64,000 nucleotides of DNA, from NCBI GenBank assembly GCA_038207585.1, contig JBBQZP010000016.1, positions 25,388 through 89,387 on the forward strand, in the 5' to 3' direction. This document shows positions 34,841 to 43,706 of this stretch, in pieces. A program made the translations under genes and the position numbers. The stretch is from JBBQZP01 sp038207585 (GTDB lineage Bacteria > Pseudomonadota > Alphaproteobacteria > Rhodobacterales > Rhodobacteraceae). The notes under the pieces were generated by a model. The model ran no database searches. It was not told the DNA's origin and worked only from the letters and a program-made list of their open reading frames with translations. Positions within the stretch are counted from its first letter, which is position 1, and every line of letters begins with the position of its first letter.

Positions 34841-35013
34841 TTTGAAACCGGCTGACAGACCTTCCAGCGGAAGGTTTGTCGGTTTCATTGCCCAAAAGGC
34901 CATAGGCCGTTGGGCAAGGGGTGGCGTGCCGCAGGGCAGACAGATGAAATGGGCCCGCGCCTGCCAAGGGGCAGGCAGGCGCGGGCACATTTGTCGCGTG
35001 ACAAATCTGCCAA
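34841..35013 (+). repeat. Multi-hairpin inverted repeat, copy A
   Basis: This 173-base element matches, in inverted orientation, a 199-base element at 39161-39359. Two well-conserved blocks flank a variable middle. The hairpins are AACCTTCC-AGC-GGAAGGTT type (near 34858), a GGCC-rich stem with GCCCAA/TTGGGC, CGCGCCTGCC with GGCAGGCGCG, and GATTTGTC with GACAAATC. It fills the gap between convergent dmmC and the XRE-cupin gene. Confidence 0.85.
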
Positions 35014-35056
35014 AAAAATATCTGGCTTGGCTCACGGCTTGTTCGTCGCGTCGCCC

Positions 35057-35710
35057 CTAAGCCTGCGGATAGCTGATCACCGACAGATAGCGCGCGGGCA
35101 GTTTGACCAGCACTTCCGGTCCGTGCTGGGCATCGGCGTCAAAGAACAGGCTGTCTCCGGGGCGCAGGTGGAACAACTGGTCGCCGTGGCGATACTGAAC
35201 CTCGCCCTCCAGCATATACAGCAATTCCACGCCGTCATGCTGAAACGCCGGGAACACATCGGAATCGGCGGTGAGCGTAATGATATAGGGTTCCACCACC
35301 ACGCCAGACGAGTTCTGCCCGATATGGCCCAGAAGGTTGTATTGATGCCCGGCACGGGTGCCGCGACGTTCAATCTCGATATGATCGCCCGCCTTCACAT
35401 GCTGCACCTCGCGGCGTTCCTCAAACCGGCGGAAGAACGAGGTGACGGGCGTGGAAAACGCATGGCTCAGAATTTGCAGCGTGGTCAGCGACGGCGAGGT
35501 GATGCCGTTCTCGATTTTGGACAGCATCCCGATGGAAAGCCCGGTTGCGGCGGCAAGGTCGGCCACGGTCATGTTCTGTTGGCGGCGAAAGGCGCGCACC
35601 TCGCGGCCGATGGCAACCTCCAGATTGCGCTCGCTCAGTTCGCGGACGCGGTGCGGGTCCTGATCGAAGGCGGGCTTGCCACGCGGGGTCTGGGGGGCGG
35701 TGTCATCCAT
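35057..35710 (-). CDS. XRE-family transcriptional regulator with C-terminal cupin domain
   Basis: A 217-residue regulator. A helix-turn-helix of the XRE type (LGSIGMLSK-like SIGMLSKIENGITSPSLTTL, about residues 55-75) is followed by a cupin barrel (HDGVELLYMLEGEVQYRHGD, LRPGDSLFFDADAQHGP) that probably binds a small ligand. The start chosen is ATG 35710; an in-frame GTG at 35743 is possible. It is next to an EamA transporter gene and divergent tdm, so it may sense a methylated amine. Its direct targets are unknown. Confidence 0.88.
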   Translation of the reverse strand: MDDTAPQTPRGKPAFDQDPHRVRELSERNLEVAIGREVRAFRRQQNMTVADLAAATGLSIGMLSKIENGITSPSLTTLQILSHAFSTPVTSFFRRFEERREVQHVKAGDHIEIERRGTRAGHQYNLLGHIGQNSSGVVVEPYIITLTADSDVFPAFQHDGVELLYMLEGEVQYRHGDQLFHLRPGDSLFFDADAQHGPEVLVKLPARYLSVISYPQA

Positions 35711-35776
35711 GGGTTGCTTTCCCGAAAGCCTGTCGATTTTCACTAGCGTGAAACAACTTACCGCTCAATGCCAAAC

Positions 35777-36619
35777 TCAACCTGCGGCAAGATAGCCGAT
35801 GCCCGCAAAAACCACCCCCACGCCAGCCCATTGTGCCGGGCGCAGACCTTCGCCCAGAAAGCGCGCGGCCAGAAGGATCGTCACAATGCCAAAGATCGAC
35901 GACGCGACGCTGGCATATTCCGGGTTCGGCCAGTTGCCCGCCGAAAGCACCAGCATCAACGCCAGCGCATCCAAAAGCCCCATTCCCAGCAGATAGGGCC
36001 AGAACCGCCGCACCGCTGCAAAAGACGGGCGTTTGACCGCAATATAAGCGGCCAGAACGCTTAGCCCCGCCACCCGGCCCGTTACCGTTGCGGGCAGGTC
36101 TGATCCCAGAACGGCGGCGATCTGGCCAAAGTGGAACGTAAGGCCGAACCCAAGCGCCCCAAGGGCCGCCCAGATGATCGCGGTGCGCCGATCACCGCTG
36201 GCCACCTCACCCGGCGCGCGGGCGACAAGGGCGATGCCGCCCACAACGGCCAGCACGGCCAGCCATTGCAGCGCACTGACCACCTCGCCCCGGCCCACGG
36301 CAAGCGCGACCGACAGCATCGGATACGACGCCGAAATCGGTGCCACCAGCCGCACGGGACCAATCGCAAAGGCGCGGTAAAGCCCACCGCTGGCCAGCAA
36401 GTAGAACATGCCGGACACGACGGCATAGCCAAAGGCCGCAGGCGTCATGGCGCCCCAGTCGCCCACCGCAAACGATGCGGGCAGCAAGGCAGCACAGCCC
36501 GCAAGCCAGGCCGTTGTCAGCAAAGGCACCGCCGCGCCATGCTGGCTTACCCTGCGCACGACGAAATCATGCAAGCCCCAGGCCAGCGCTGCCACAAGGC
36601 CAAAGATCAGTGACGTCAT
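35777..36619 (-). CDS. EamA/DMT family transporter
   Basis: A 280-residue membrane protein with about ten hydrophobic helices in two EamA repeats (N-terminal LIFGLVAALAWGLHDF; second half TAIIWAALGALGFGLTFHFG) and the C-terminal GIVTILLAARFLGEGLRPAQ motif typical of drug/metabolite exporters. It lies 66 bases upstream of the XRE-cupin gene on the same strand and is divergent from tdm. It may move a methylated-amine intermediate, but the substrate is unknown. Confidence 0.88.
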   Translation of the reverse strand: MTSLIFGLVAALAWGLHDFVVRRVSQHGAAVPLLTTAWLAGCAALLPASFAVGDWGAMTPAAFGYAVVSGMFYLLASGGLYRAFAIGPVRLVAPISASYPMLSVALAVGRGEVVSALQWLAVLAVVGGIALVARAPGEVASGDRRTAIIWAALGALGFGLTFHFGQIAAVLGSDLPATVTGRVAGLSVLAAYIAVKRPSFAAVRRFWPYLLGMGLLDALALMLVLSAGNWPNPEYASVASSIFGIVTILLAARFLGEGLRPAQWAGVGVVFAGIGYLAAG

Positions 36620-36744
36620 GCGCGGCCTCGGTTATGCTCTCGTATGTGATACAACGCTTGGGGGACTTGCGGGAAGACACGCCCGCAGTTATTCTTCCTG
36701 ATAAACAATTTTTACACTGGCGCAACGCTGGAGGTAAAGCCGCA

Positions 36745-39111
36745 ATGCTCGATATCTTGCCCAATGTCCGCTCTGGCCCGCCGCGCCCCAGCCGCATCCT
36801 GACGCCTGACCGCATCGCGCGGTCTTTGGGGCGTGAGCGGTTCGAGGTTCCGGGCGGCGGCGCTTGGCTGGTGCCTGTTGCCGCTGGCGACAAGGTGACG
36901 GTCACCAATGCAGAAGGCGGCCAGCGCTGCGAGATTCTGGCGGCCGATGCCACCGGGCGCGGCGATCCGGGGATTCTGGGCGCTGCGGGCGGCACCGATG
37001 CAGCGGGGATCATGGCGCTGCTGACCGGGCAGGAAAGCGGCATGGCAGCCCTGCGCCACGGGTTGACGCGCCGCCATATTGATCTGGGTGCGGCCAAGGT
37101 GATTTCGCTGTTCGACAGCCAGACCCCGCCCGGCACCGCCGAAACCTTTACCGCCACGCGCGACGGCACACTGATCATCGCAGCCCCCGGCACGGCCATG
37201 CTGCCCGAAGCACAGGATACGGCGACACCGCTGGTGGTGACGATCCAGCGCGCAACGCTGATCCGTGCGCCGGGGTATGATCTGCCTGATCCCTTGGCCG
37301 ACCCCCTGACGGACCTGCGCATCCACCCTGCGACCGCCGCCACCTATCACGTCAAGGCGGGCGATTATATCCAGATCATCGACGTCGATGGCCGCCAATG
37401 CACGGATTTTCAATGCTTTGATGCCCGCAAGCTGGATCGCGGCATCCAGCATCCGCTGGATGTGACCACCTCGCGCACCTTTATGGCGCATGATTTTTCG
37501 CGCCCCGGACTGCATTCGAAATACTACGATCAGGACCTTTTGCCGCTGGTCGAGGTGGTGCAGGATACCGTGGGCCGCCACGATGCCTTTGCGATGGCCT
37601 GCGCGGCGAAATATTACGACGACATCGGCTATCCCGGCCATGCCAATTGTTCCGACAACTTCAACACGGCACTTCGCGATCATGGCGTTGATCCGCGCCC
37701 CGGCTGGATGGCGGTGAACCTGTTTTTCAACACCAATATCGACGCGCATGGCGTTCTGATCAGCGACGAGCCGTGGTCGCGCCCCGGTGACTATGTGCTG
37801 ATGCGCGCGCTGACGGACCTCGTTTGCGTAAGCTCGTCCTGCCCCGACGATACCTCGCCCGCGAATGGCTGGGATCTGACCGACATTCATGTGCGGACCT
37901 ATTCCGGCGAGCAGACGTTCAGCCGCGCGATTGCCACGCGCCCCACCCCCGATGCGGAGCCGAAGATGACCAAGGAAACCGCATTTCATGCCAAGACCGG
38001 CGCGCTGACCCGCCATATGGTGGAATACAAAGGCTATTGGTTGCCGCATGTCTTTTCCTCGGCTGGCGCGATCGAGGAATACTGGGCCTGCCGCGAAGAG
38101 GCCGTGGTCATCGACCTGTCGCCCCTGCGCAAGTTCGAAGTCACCGGCCCGGATGCCGAAGCCTTGTTGCAGTATTGCCTGACCCGCGATGTGAAGAAAC
38201 TGAGCGTAGGGCAGGTGGTCTACACCGCCATGTGCTATCCGCACGGCGGGATGATTGATGACGGCACCTTGTACCGTCTGGGGCAGGATCAGTTCCGCTG
38301 GATCGGCGGCGATGATTACAGCGGCATCTGGCTGCGCGAACAGGCGGCAAAACTGGGGCTGACGGTGATGGTGCGATCCTCGACCGATCAGTTGCACAAT
38401 CTGGCGGTGCAGGGGCCCAATTCCCGCGCGATCATCAGTGATATGGTCTGGACCGCACCGCATCAGCCGACGATCGGCGAGCTTGGCTGGTTCCGGTTCA
38501 CCGTGGGCCGGATCGGCGGGCCGTCGGGCGCGCCTGTGGTCGTGTCACGCACCGGCTATACCGGAGAGTTGGGCTATGAAGTGTTCTGCCACCCCAAGGA
38601 CGGCGCTCAGGTCTGGGAGGCCGTCTGGGCACAGGGCGAGGGGCGCGGATTGCGCCCGATGGGTCTGGCCGCACTGGACATGGTGCGGATCGAGGCCGGG
38701 CTGATATTTGCAGGGTCCGAGTTTTCCGACCAGACCGACCCATTCGAGGCTGGCATCGGCTTTACCGTGCCGCTGAAATCGAAGCCCGATGATTTCATCG
38801 GCCGCGACGCGCTGATCCGGCGCAAGGAATCGCCCGCCCGCAAGTTCGTCGGACTGGAGATTGACGCGGCGGTGGATGTGGGTCACGGCGACACGCTGCA
38901 TATCGGGCGCGCGCAGGTGGGCGAGGTGACATCGGCGGTGCGCTCGCCTTTGCTGGGGAAAAACATCGCCTTGGCGCGGGTGGATGTGGCGCATGCCGAT
39001 CTTGGCACGGCGCTGGAGGTGGGCAAGCTGGACGGTCAGCAAAAGCGCCTGCCTGCGGTGATCGTGGGGCTGTCGCACTACGATCCGAAAAAGACGCGGC
39101 CGCAGTCGTAA
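36745..39111 (+). CDS. tdm: Trimethylamine N-oxide demethylase (aldolase)
   Basis: A 788-residue two-part enzyme that splits TMAO into dimethylamine and formaldehyde. The first 400 residues are a DUF1989-like metal-binding region (VDGRQCTDFQCFDARKL, GHANCSDNFNTALRDHG, CVSSSCPDDTSPANGW). The rest, from about residue 408, is a GcvT-like tetrahydrofolate domain (VIDLSPLRKFEVTGPDAEAL, RTGYTGELGYEVFCHP). The domain order and size match bacterial Tdm. The start at ATG 36745 has GGAGG at about 36730. It is divergent from eamA. Confidence 0.92.
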   Translation: MLDILPNVRSGPPRPSRILTPDRIARSLGRERFEVPGGGAWLVPVAAGDKVTVTNAEGGQRCEILAADATGRGDPGILGAAGGTDAAGIMALLTGQESGMAALRHGLTRRHIDLGAAKVISLFDSQTPPGTAETFTATRDGTLIIAAPGTAMLPEAQDTATPLVVTIQRATLIRAPGYDLPDPLADPLTDLRIHPATAATYHVKAGDYIQIIDVDGRQCTDFQCFDARKLDRGIQHPLDVTTSRTFMAHDFSRPGLHSKYYDQDLLPLVEVVQDTVGRHDAFAMACAAKYYDDIGYPGHANCSDNFNTALRDHGVDPRPGWMAVNLFFNTNIDAHGVLISDEPWSRPGDYVLMRALTDLVCVSSSCPDDTSPANGWDLTDIHVRTYSGEQTFSRAIATRPTPDAEPKMTKETAFHAKTGALTRHMVEYKGYWLPHVFSSAGAIEEYWACREEAVVIDLSPLRKFEVTGPDAEALLQYCLTRDVKKLSVGQVVYTAMCYPHGGMIDDGTLYRLGQDQFRWIGGDDYSGIWLREQAAKLGLTVMVRSSTDQLHNLAVQGPNSRAIISDMVWTAPHQPTIGELGWFRFTVGRIGGPSGAPVVVSRTGYTGELGYEVFCHPKDGAQVWEAVWAQGEGRGLRPMGLAALDMVRIEAGLIFAGSEFSDQTDPFEAGIGFTVPLKSKPDDFIGRDALIRRKESPARKFVGLEIDAAVDVGHGDTLHIGRAQVGEVTSAVRSPLLGKNIALARVDVAHADLGTALEVGKLDGQQKRLPAVIVGLSHYDPKKTRPQS

Positions 39112-39160
39112 AGGCGGAGCCCGACCGAAAGGATTGCCGGGGGGAAACACTCTCGCTGTC

Positions 39161-39359
39161 TTGGCAGATTTGTCCCGCGACAAATCTGCCCGCGCCTGCC
39201 TGCCCCTTGGCAGGCGCGTTCCGCGCCAGCCCAGTCAGGCGCGGGCAGATTATCATAAGACAGTCTACTGCACGCCGCCCCTTGCCCAACGGCCTTTGGC
39301 CTTATGGGCAATGAAACCGACGAACCTTCCGCTGGAAGGTTCCTCAGGCGGTTTCAAGG
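39161..39359 (-). repeat. Multi-hairpin inverted repeat, copy B
   Basis: Read on the minus strand, this matches copy A at 34841-35013. The block from the AACCTTCC hairpin to the GGGGCGGCGTGC segment and the block ending in the GATTTGTC/GACAAATC hairpin differ at only a few positions, while the middle is about 25 bases longer. It lies in the convergent gap between tdm and the malyl-CoA lyase gene. Confidence 0.85.
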
Positions 39360-39396
39360 AAAGCAGGCTATGTGCGTGCGCCGCGCCTTTAGCACC

Positions 39397-40374
39397 TTAG
39401 TGCCCGGCGATTTGCTTGGCCTTTTCCACCAGTACTTCGGCCTGCCGGATTGACGCATAGTCGATCAGACGCCCGTCCAGCGACACCGCCCCCTTGCCTT
39501 CGCTGGCTGCCACTTCCATCGCCGCGATGATGCGCTTGGCGCGGGTCACGTCGGCTTCGGACGGGCTCATCACCTCATTCGCCAGGCCGATCTGGCTGGG
39601 GTGGATCGCCCATTTGCCCTCACATCCCAGCACGGCGGCGCGGGCGGCGGCAGCACGGTAGCCATCGGGATCAGAGAAATCACCGAACGGCCCGTCAACC
39701 GGGCGCAGACCGTTCGCGCGTGCCGCAACCACCATCCGCGCCACCGCGTAATGCCACATATCGCCCCAATGGACGGCGCGGCTGCCATCGTCCAACGGGT
39801 CGGTCAGCACCGCGTAATCGCGGTTCACGCCGCCGATATTGGTCGTGCGCGCGCGGGTCGAGGCGGCATAGTCCGCCACCCCGAAATGCAGGCTTTCATT
39901 GCGTTTGGACGCCGCCGCGATCTCGTGGATGTTCTGCATGCCAAGGGCCGTCTCGATGATATGCTCGAACCCGATGCGTTTTTTATAGTTCTTTGCCGCC
40001 TCGATCTGCGTGACCATCATATCCACGGCATAGACATCGGCCGCCGTGCCAACCTTGGGGATCATGATCAGATCCAGCCGTTCGCCCGCCTGTTCCACGA
40101 CGTCAACAACGTCGCGGTACATGTAATGCGTATCCAGCCCGTTGATTCGGACCGACATGGTTTTCTTGCCCCAATCAAGCTCGTTCAGCGCCTTGATGAT
40201 GTTCTTGCGGGCTTGCGCCTTGTCATCGGGGGCAACGGCATCCTCCAGATCCAGAAAGATCACATCGGCGTCGGATTTCGCGGCCTTTTCAAACATCTGC
40301 GGGGCAGAGCCCGGCACGGCCAACTCGCTGCGGTTCAGCCGGGCGGGGGCGGGTTCGATCATGTGAAAGCTCAT
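39397..40374 (-). CDS. mcl: L-malyl-CoA lyase (HpcH/HpaI-CitE family)
   Basis: A 325-residue CitE-like lyase that splits malyl-CoA into acetyl-CoA and glyoxylate in the serine cycle. Motifs are VPGSAPQMFEKAAKSDADVI, FLDLEDAVAPDDK with the metal ligand region, LIMIPKVGTAADVY, FEHIIETALGMQNI and KWAIHPSQIGLANEVMSPS. It may also act on beta-methylmalyl-CoA, as in other Rhodobacteraceae. It is convergent with tdm and close to serine-cycle genes. Confidence 0.92.
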   Translation of the reverse strand: MSFHMIEPAPARLNRSELAVPGSAPQMFEKAAKSDADVIFLDLEDAVAPDDKAQARKNIIKALNELDWGKKTMSVRINGLDTHYMYRDVVDVVEQAGERLDLIMIPKVGTAADVYAVDMMVTQIEAAKNYKKRIGFEHIIETALGMQNIHEIAAASKRNESLHFGVADYAASTRARTTNIGGVNRDYAVLTDPLDDGSRAVHWGDMWHYAVARMVVAARANGLRPVDGPFGDFSDPDGYRAAAARAAVLGCEGKWAIHPSQIGLANEVMSPSEADVTRAKRIIAAMEVAASEGKGAVSLDGRLIDYASIRQAEVLVEKAKQIAGH

Positions 40375-40436
40375 GTGGCGGCCTCTTTTTCTGGGTTCAG
40401 GTTGCGCGCATTACCGCGCGAAGCGGGGGCAAAGTG

Positions 40437-41120
40437 TCAAGCAATATTGTTGCGCGGCGGATGTGCGGCGGCCGATTGCCGCTGCGCATAGTAAAACGCT
40501 ATGGCCTGCGCGCGGCTGGTCACACCCAGTTTCTCGAACAGGTTCGAGAGGTGGAATTTCACCGTATTGGCCGAAATCCCGAAATCCCGCGCCAACTCCT
40601 TGTTGGTCAATCCCGTGGCCAGCGCATCCAGCAAAGCCCTCTCGCGCCGGGTCAACTGATGGATCGGGTCCGATTGTAGATCGCGCACGTCCAGAAACGG
40701 AAAGATCATCTGCCCTGCGGCGACCGACAGGCAGGTGGCAAGCAGCACATCTACCGCAGCACTGCGGCGCACAAAGCCCGCGGCCCCCGCCAGCATCGCC
40801 ATGCGGGGCAATTCGCCGGTATCATCGCCGTACACCACCAGCCGGGGCGCTTGCGGCGTGTCGCGCAACACCTCGATCAACTTCTGGCCACCCAAGGCAG
40901 GCAGCGCCCAGTCAATCACACCCACCGTCACCGGCACCCGCATCACCGCGCCTAGAAAGCCCTCGGCGGTCGAGGTTGTGGCCACAAGCGAAAATCGTGG
41001 GTCGCGGTCAAAGATTTCCGACATCGCCGAAAGGACCAGTGGGTTGCTGTCGGCAAGGGTCAGGGATACGGGTTTGCCAAGCACTTGCAAAAGATCGGCT
41101 TTCCTGAAAAACCTACCCAT
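40437..41120 (-). CDS. LuxR-type response regulator
   Basis: A 227-residue regulator. The N-terminal receiver-like domain has an Asp near the start (LADSN) and a likely phosphoacceptor Asp70 in GVIDWALPALGG, but the conserved receiver Lys is replaced by Arg in AGFVRRS. The C-terminal LuxR helix-turn-helix is clear (LTRRERALLDALATGLTNKE, ISANTVKFHLSNLFEKLGV, about residues 156-205). ATG 41120 is the most natural start, though GTG 41081 is possible. It is divergent from sgaA, so it may control the serine-cycle genes. No partner kinase is adjacent. Confidence 0.88.
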   Translation of the reverse strand: MGRFFRKADLLQVLGKPVSLTLADSNPLVLSAMSEIFDRDPRFSLVATTSTAEGFLGAVMRVPVTVGVIDWALPALGGQKLIEVLRDTPQAPRLVVYGDDTGELPRMAMLAGAAGFVRRSAAVDVLLATCLSVAAGQMIFPFLDVRDLQSDPIHQLTRRERALLDALATGLTNKELARDFGISANTVKFHLSNLFEKLGVTSRAQAIAFYYAQRQSAAAHPPRNNIA

Positions 41121-41161
41121 CAGGGGCAGGCATTTGCAGTATTCTACGGCATAATTACCGC

Positions 41162-41199
41162 TTTGGGTAGTAAAATTACCACCTAAACGGATACCCAAA
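41162..41199. promoter_or_regulatory. Inverted repeat in the regulator/sgaA divergent region
   Basis: TTTGGGTA (41162-41169) and TACCCAAA (41192-41199) form a perfect 8-base inverted repeat with centres 30 bases apart, about three helical turns. Between and beside them AATTACC occurs twice, about two turns apart. The region is AT-rich relative to its surroundings. It is a good candidate operator for the neighbouring LuxR-type regulator. Confidence 0.45.
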
Positions 41200-41285
41200 A
41201 GCAGGATGAGCGCAGGTTGTGAGGGGCTTTCATTTACGATTTGATGACGCAAGATAATTGCGCAGTCATTCGGGAGGGAATGCAG

Positions 41286-42476
41286 ATGCCGGGAACCAAG
41301 GGTCTTTTCGTGCCGGGTCCGACCAATATACCCGATGTGGTGCGCCGCGCCATTGACCTGCCGATGGAGGATCACCGCGCCCCTGATCTGCCAAAGTTCA
41401 TCCTGCCGCTGTTTGCCGATCTTAAAAAGGTCTTCAAGACGCAAACTGGCACGCCGTTCCTGTTTCCCGCCTCGGGCACTGGCGGGTGGGAAGCGGCGAT
41501 CACCAACACGCTGAACGAAGGCGATACCGTCCTCGCCTCGCGTTTCGGTCAGTTCAGCCACCTGTGGATTGATCTGTGCCAGCGCATGGGTCTGAACGTC
41601 GAAGTTGTCGATTGCGAATGGGGCACCGGCGTTCCGGTGGAGATTTTCGCCGAACGTCTGGCCGCTGACACATCGCACCGCATCAAGGCCGTGCTGACCA
41701 CGCAGAACGAAACCGCGACCGGGGTGCAATCGGATATAGCCGCCGTGCGCCGCGCAATGGACGGGGCCAAGCATCCGGCACTGCTGTTCGTTGATGGGGT
41801 AAGCTCGATCGGGTCGGTTGACTTCCGGATGGATGAATGGGGCGTCGATGTGGCTGTTTCCGGCAGCCAAAAGGGCTTTATGCTGCCCGCCGGTCTGGCG
41901 ATCATGGCGGCCAGCCCAAAAGCGCTGGCGGCGGGCAAGACCGCGAAAATGCGCCGTTGCTATTTCGAGTTTCAGGATATGGTGGCCACCAATGCCACTG
42001 GCTATTTCCCCTATACCCCGCCGATGACCCTGCTGCGCGGGCTGCGCGCCAGCCTTGATCTGATGCTGGACGAGGGGTTGGAGAATATCTTTGCACGCCA
42101 TCATCATCTGGCCGAAGGCGTGCGCCGTGCAGTTGCCGCCTGGGGTCTGACCACCTGCGCGAAAGAGCCGAAGTGGCAATCCGACACCGTGACCGCAATT
42201 CTTGTTCCCGAAGGCCATGATGCGCGTCAGGTCATCGCGCGGGCCTACAGCCGCTACGGCCTGAGCCTTGGGGCGGGGCTTTCGGTGGTGGCGGGCAAGG
42301 TGTTCCGCATCGGCCATCTGGGCGATCTGAACGAACTGATGCTGATGCAGGCCCTGGGCGGTGCCGAAATGGCAATGCGCGATGTGGGGCTGATGGTGCC
42401 TGCCGGGGCGGGCATTGCTGCGGCGGGCGAATACTGGCGCACATCAAACTTGCCGATGGCGATGGCCGCCGAATAA
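41286..42476 (+). CDS. sgaA: Serine-glyoxylate aminotransferase
   Basis: A 396-residue PLP-dependent class V aminotransferase converting serine plus glyoxylate to hydroxypyruvate plus glycine. Motifs are FVPGPTNIPDVVRRAIDLPM, PASGTGGWEAAITNTL, FVDGVSSIGSVDFRMDEW and the PLP lysine in SGSQKGFMLPAG. The start at ATG 41286 is preferred because GGAGGG ends seven bases before it; another in-frame ATG lies at 41280. It is followed by mtkA, mtkB and hprA, the expected serine-cycle order. Confidence 0.93.
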   Translation: MPGTKGLFVPGPTNIPDVVRRAIDLPMEDHRAPDLPKFILPLFADLKKVFKTQTGTPFLFPASGTGGWEAAITNTLNEGDTVLASRFGQFSHLWIDLCQRMGLNVEVVDCEWGTGVPVEIFAERLAADTSHRIKAVLTTQNETATGVQSDIAAVRRAMDGAKHPALLFVDGVSSIGSVDFRMDEWGVDVAVSGSQKGFMLPAGLAIMAASPKALAAGKTAKMRRCYFEFQDMVATNATGYFPYTPPMTLLRGLRASLDLMLDEGLENIFARHHHLAEGVRRAVAAWGLTTCAKEPKWQSDTVTAILVPEGHDARQVIARAYSRYGLSLGAGLSVVAGKVFRIGHLGDLNELMLMQALGGAEMAMRDVGLMVPAGAGIAAAGEYWRTSNLPMAMAAE

Positions 42477-42506
42477 GCCTGCAATCACAAGGTTTGGGAG
42501 GACCGC

Positions 42507-43706
42507 ATGGACATTCACGAATATCAGGCCAAGGAAATACTTGGCCGCTTCGGCGTCGGCGTGCCGCAGGGTGCGCTGGCCTACAGCCCTGAACAGGCCG
42601 CCTACCGCGCCCGCGAACTGGGCGGCGACCGCTGGATCGTCAAGGCACAGATCCATGCAGGCGGCCGGGGCAAGGCGGGGGGCGTCAAGCTGTGCAACTC
42701 GGACGCCGAGATATACACTGCCGCCGAAGGCATGTTCGGTCAGCGTCTTGTTACCCACCAGACCGGGCCCGAGGGCAAAGGCGTCTACCGCGTCTATGTT
42801 GAGGCCGCCGTGCCCTTTGACCGTGAGATCTATCTGGGCTTCGTACTGGACCGCACCAGCCAGCGCGTGATGATCGTGGCCTCTGCCGAAGGCGGGATGG
42901 AGATCGAAGAAATCAGCGCCACCCGTCCCGACAGCATCGTGCGCCAGACGGTGGAACCCGCCGTCGGCCTGCGTGAATTTCAGGCGCGCGAGATCGCCTT
43001 TGCGCTTGGTATCCCGCAGGCGCTGACGCAATCCATGGTGCGCACCCTGATGGGCTGTTACCGCGCCTTCCGCGATCTGGATGCGACGATGGTCGAAATC
43101 AACCCGCTGGTTATCACAACCGATCACCGCATCCTGGCGCTGGATGCCAAGATGACGTTCGACACCAACGCCCTGTTCCGCCATCCGCAAATCGCAGAGT
43201 TGCGCGACAAATCGCAGGAAGACGCGCGCGAAAGCAGTGCCGCCGACCGGGGGCTTTCCTACATTGGTCTGTCGGGCAACATAGGTTGCATCGTGAACGG
43301 TGCGGGCCTTGCGATGGCCACGATGGACACGATCAAACTGGCCGGGGGCGAGCCTGCGAATTTCCTTGATATCGGCGGCGGGGCCACCCCCGAACGGGTG
43401 GCCAAGGCGTTCCGGCTGGTCACATCCGACAAGAACGTGCAGGCGATTCTGGTCAACATCTTTGCCGGTATCAACCGTTGCGACTGGGTGGCGGATGGCG
43501 TGGTTCAGGCCTTGCAGGCAAACCCGGTCGATATGCCGGTGATCGTGCGACTGGCGGGCACGAACGTGGAAGAAGGGCTGAAAATCCTTGCCAAATCGGG
43601 CCTGCCGATCATCCGCGCGACCTCTCTGATGGAGGCGGCAGAACGTGCCGTGACCGCCTGGCAGAACGATCAGGCCTCAAACACCAAGGTAAGGGCCGCA
43701 CAATGA
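42507..43706 (+). CDS. mtkA: Malate-CoA ligase subunit beta (ATP-grasp)
   Basis: A 399-residue ATP-grasp subunit related to SucC. N-terminal motifs are MDIHEYQAKEILGRFGV and KAQIHAGGRGKAGGVKL; the C-terminal CoA-ligase part has FLDIGGGATPERVAKAF and VNIFAGINRCDWVADGV. Succinyl-CoA synthetase is the main alternative. Position between sgaA and hprA, in an island with malyl-CoA lyase, favours malate thiokinase. The stop overlaps the mtkB start as ATGA. Confidence 0.9.
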   Translation: MDIHEYQAKEILGRFGVGVPQGALAYSPEQAAYRARELGGDRWIVKAQIHAGGRGKAGGVKLCNSDAEIYTAAEGMFGQRLVTHQTGPEGKGVYRVYVEAAVPFDREIYLGFVLDRTSQRVMIVASAEGGMEIEEISATRPDSIVRQTVEPAVGLREFQAREIAFALGIPQALTQSMVRTLMGCYRAFRDLDATMVEINPLVITTDHRILALDAKMTFDTNALFRHPQIAELRDKSQEDARESSAADRGLSYIGLSGNIGCIVNGAGLAMATMDTIKLAGGEPANFLDIGGGATPERVAKAFRLVTSDKNVQAILVNIFAGINRCDWVADGVVQALQANPVDMPVIVRLAGTNVEEGLKILAKSGLPIIRATSLMEAAERAVTAWQNDQASNTKVRAAQ

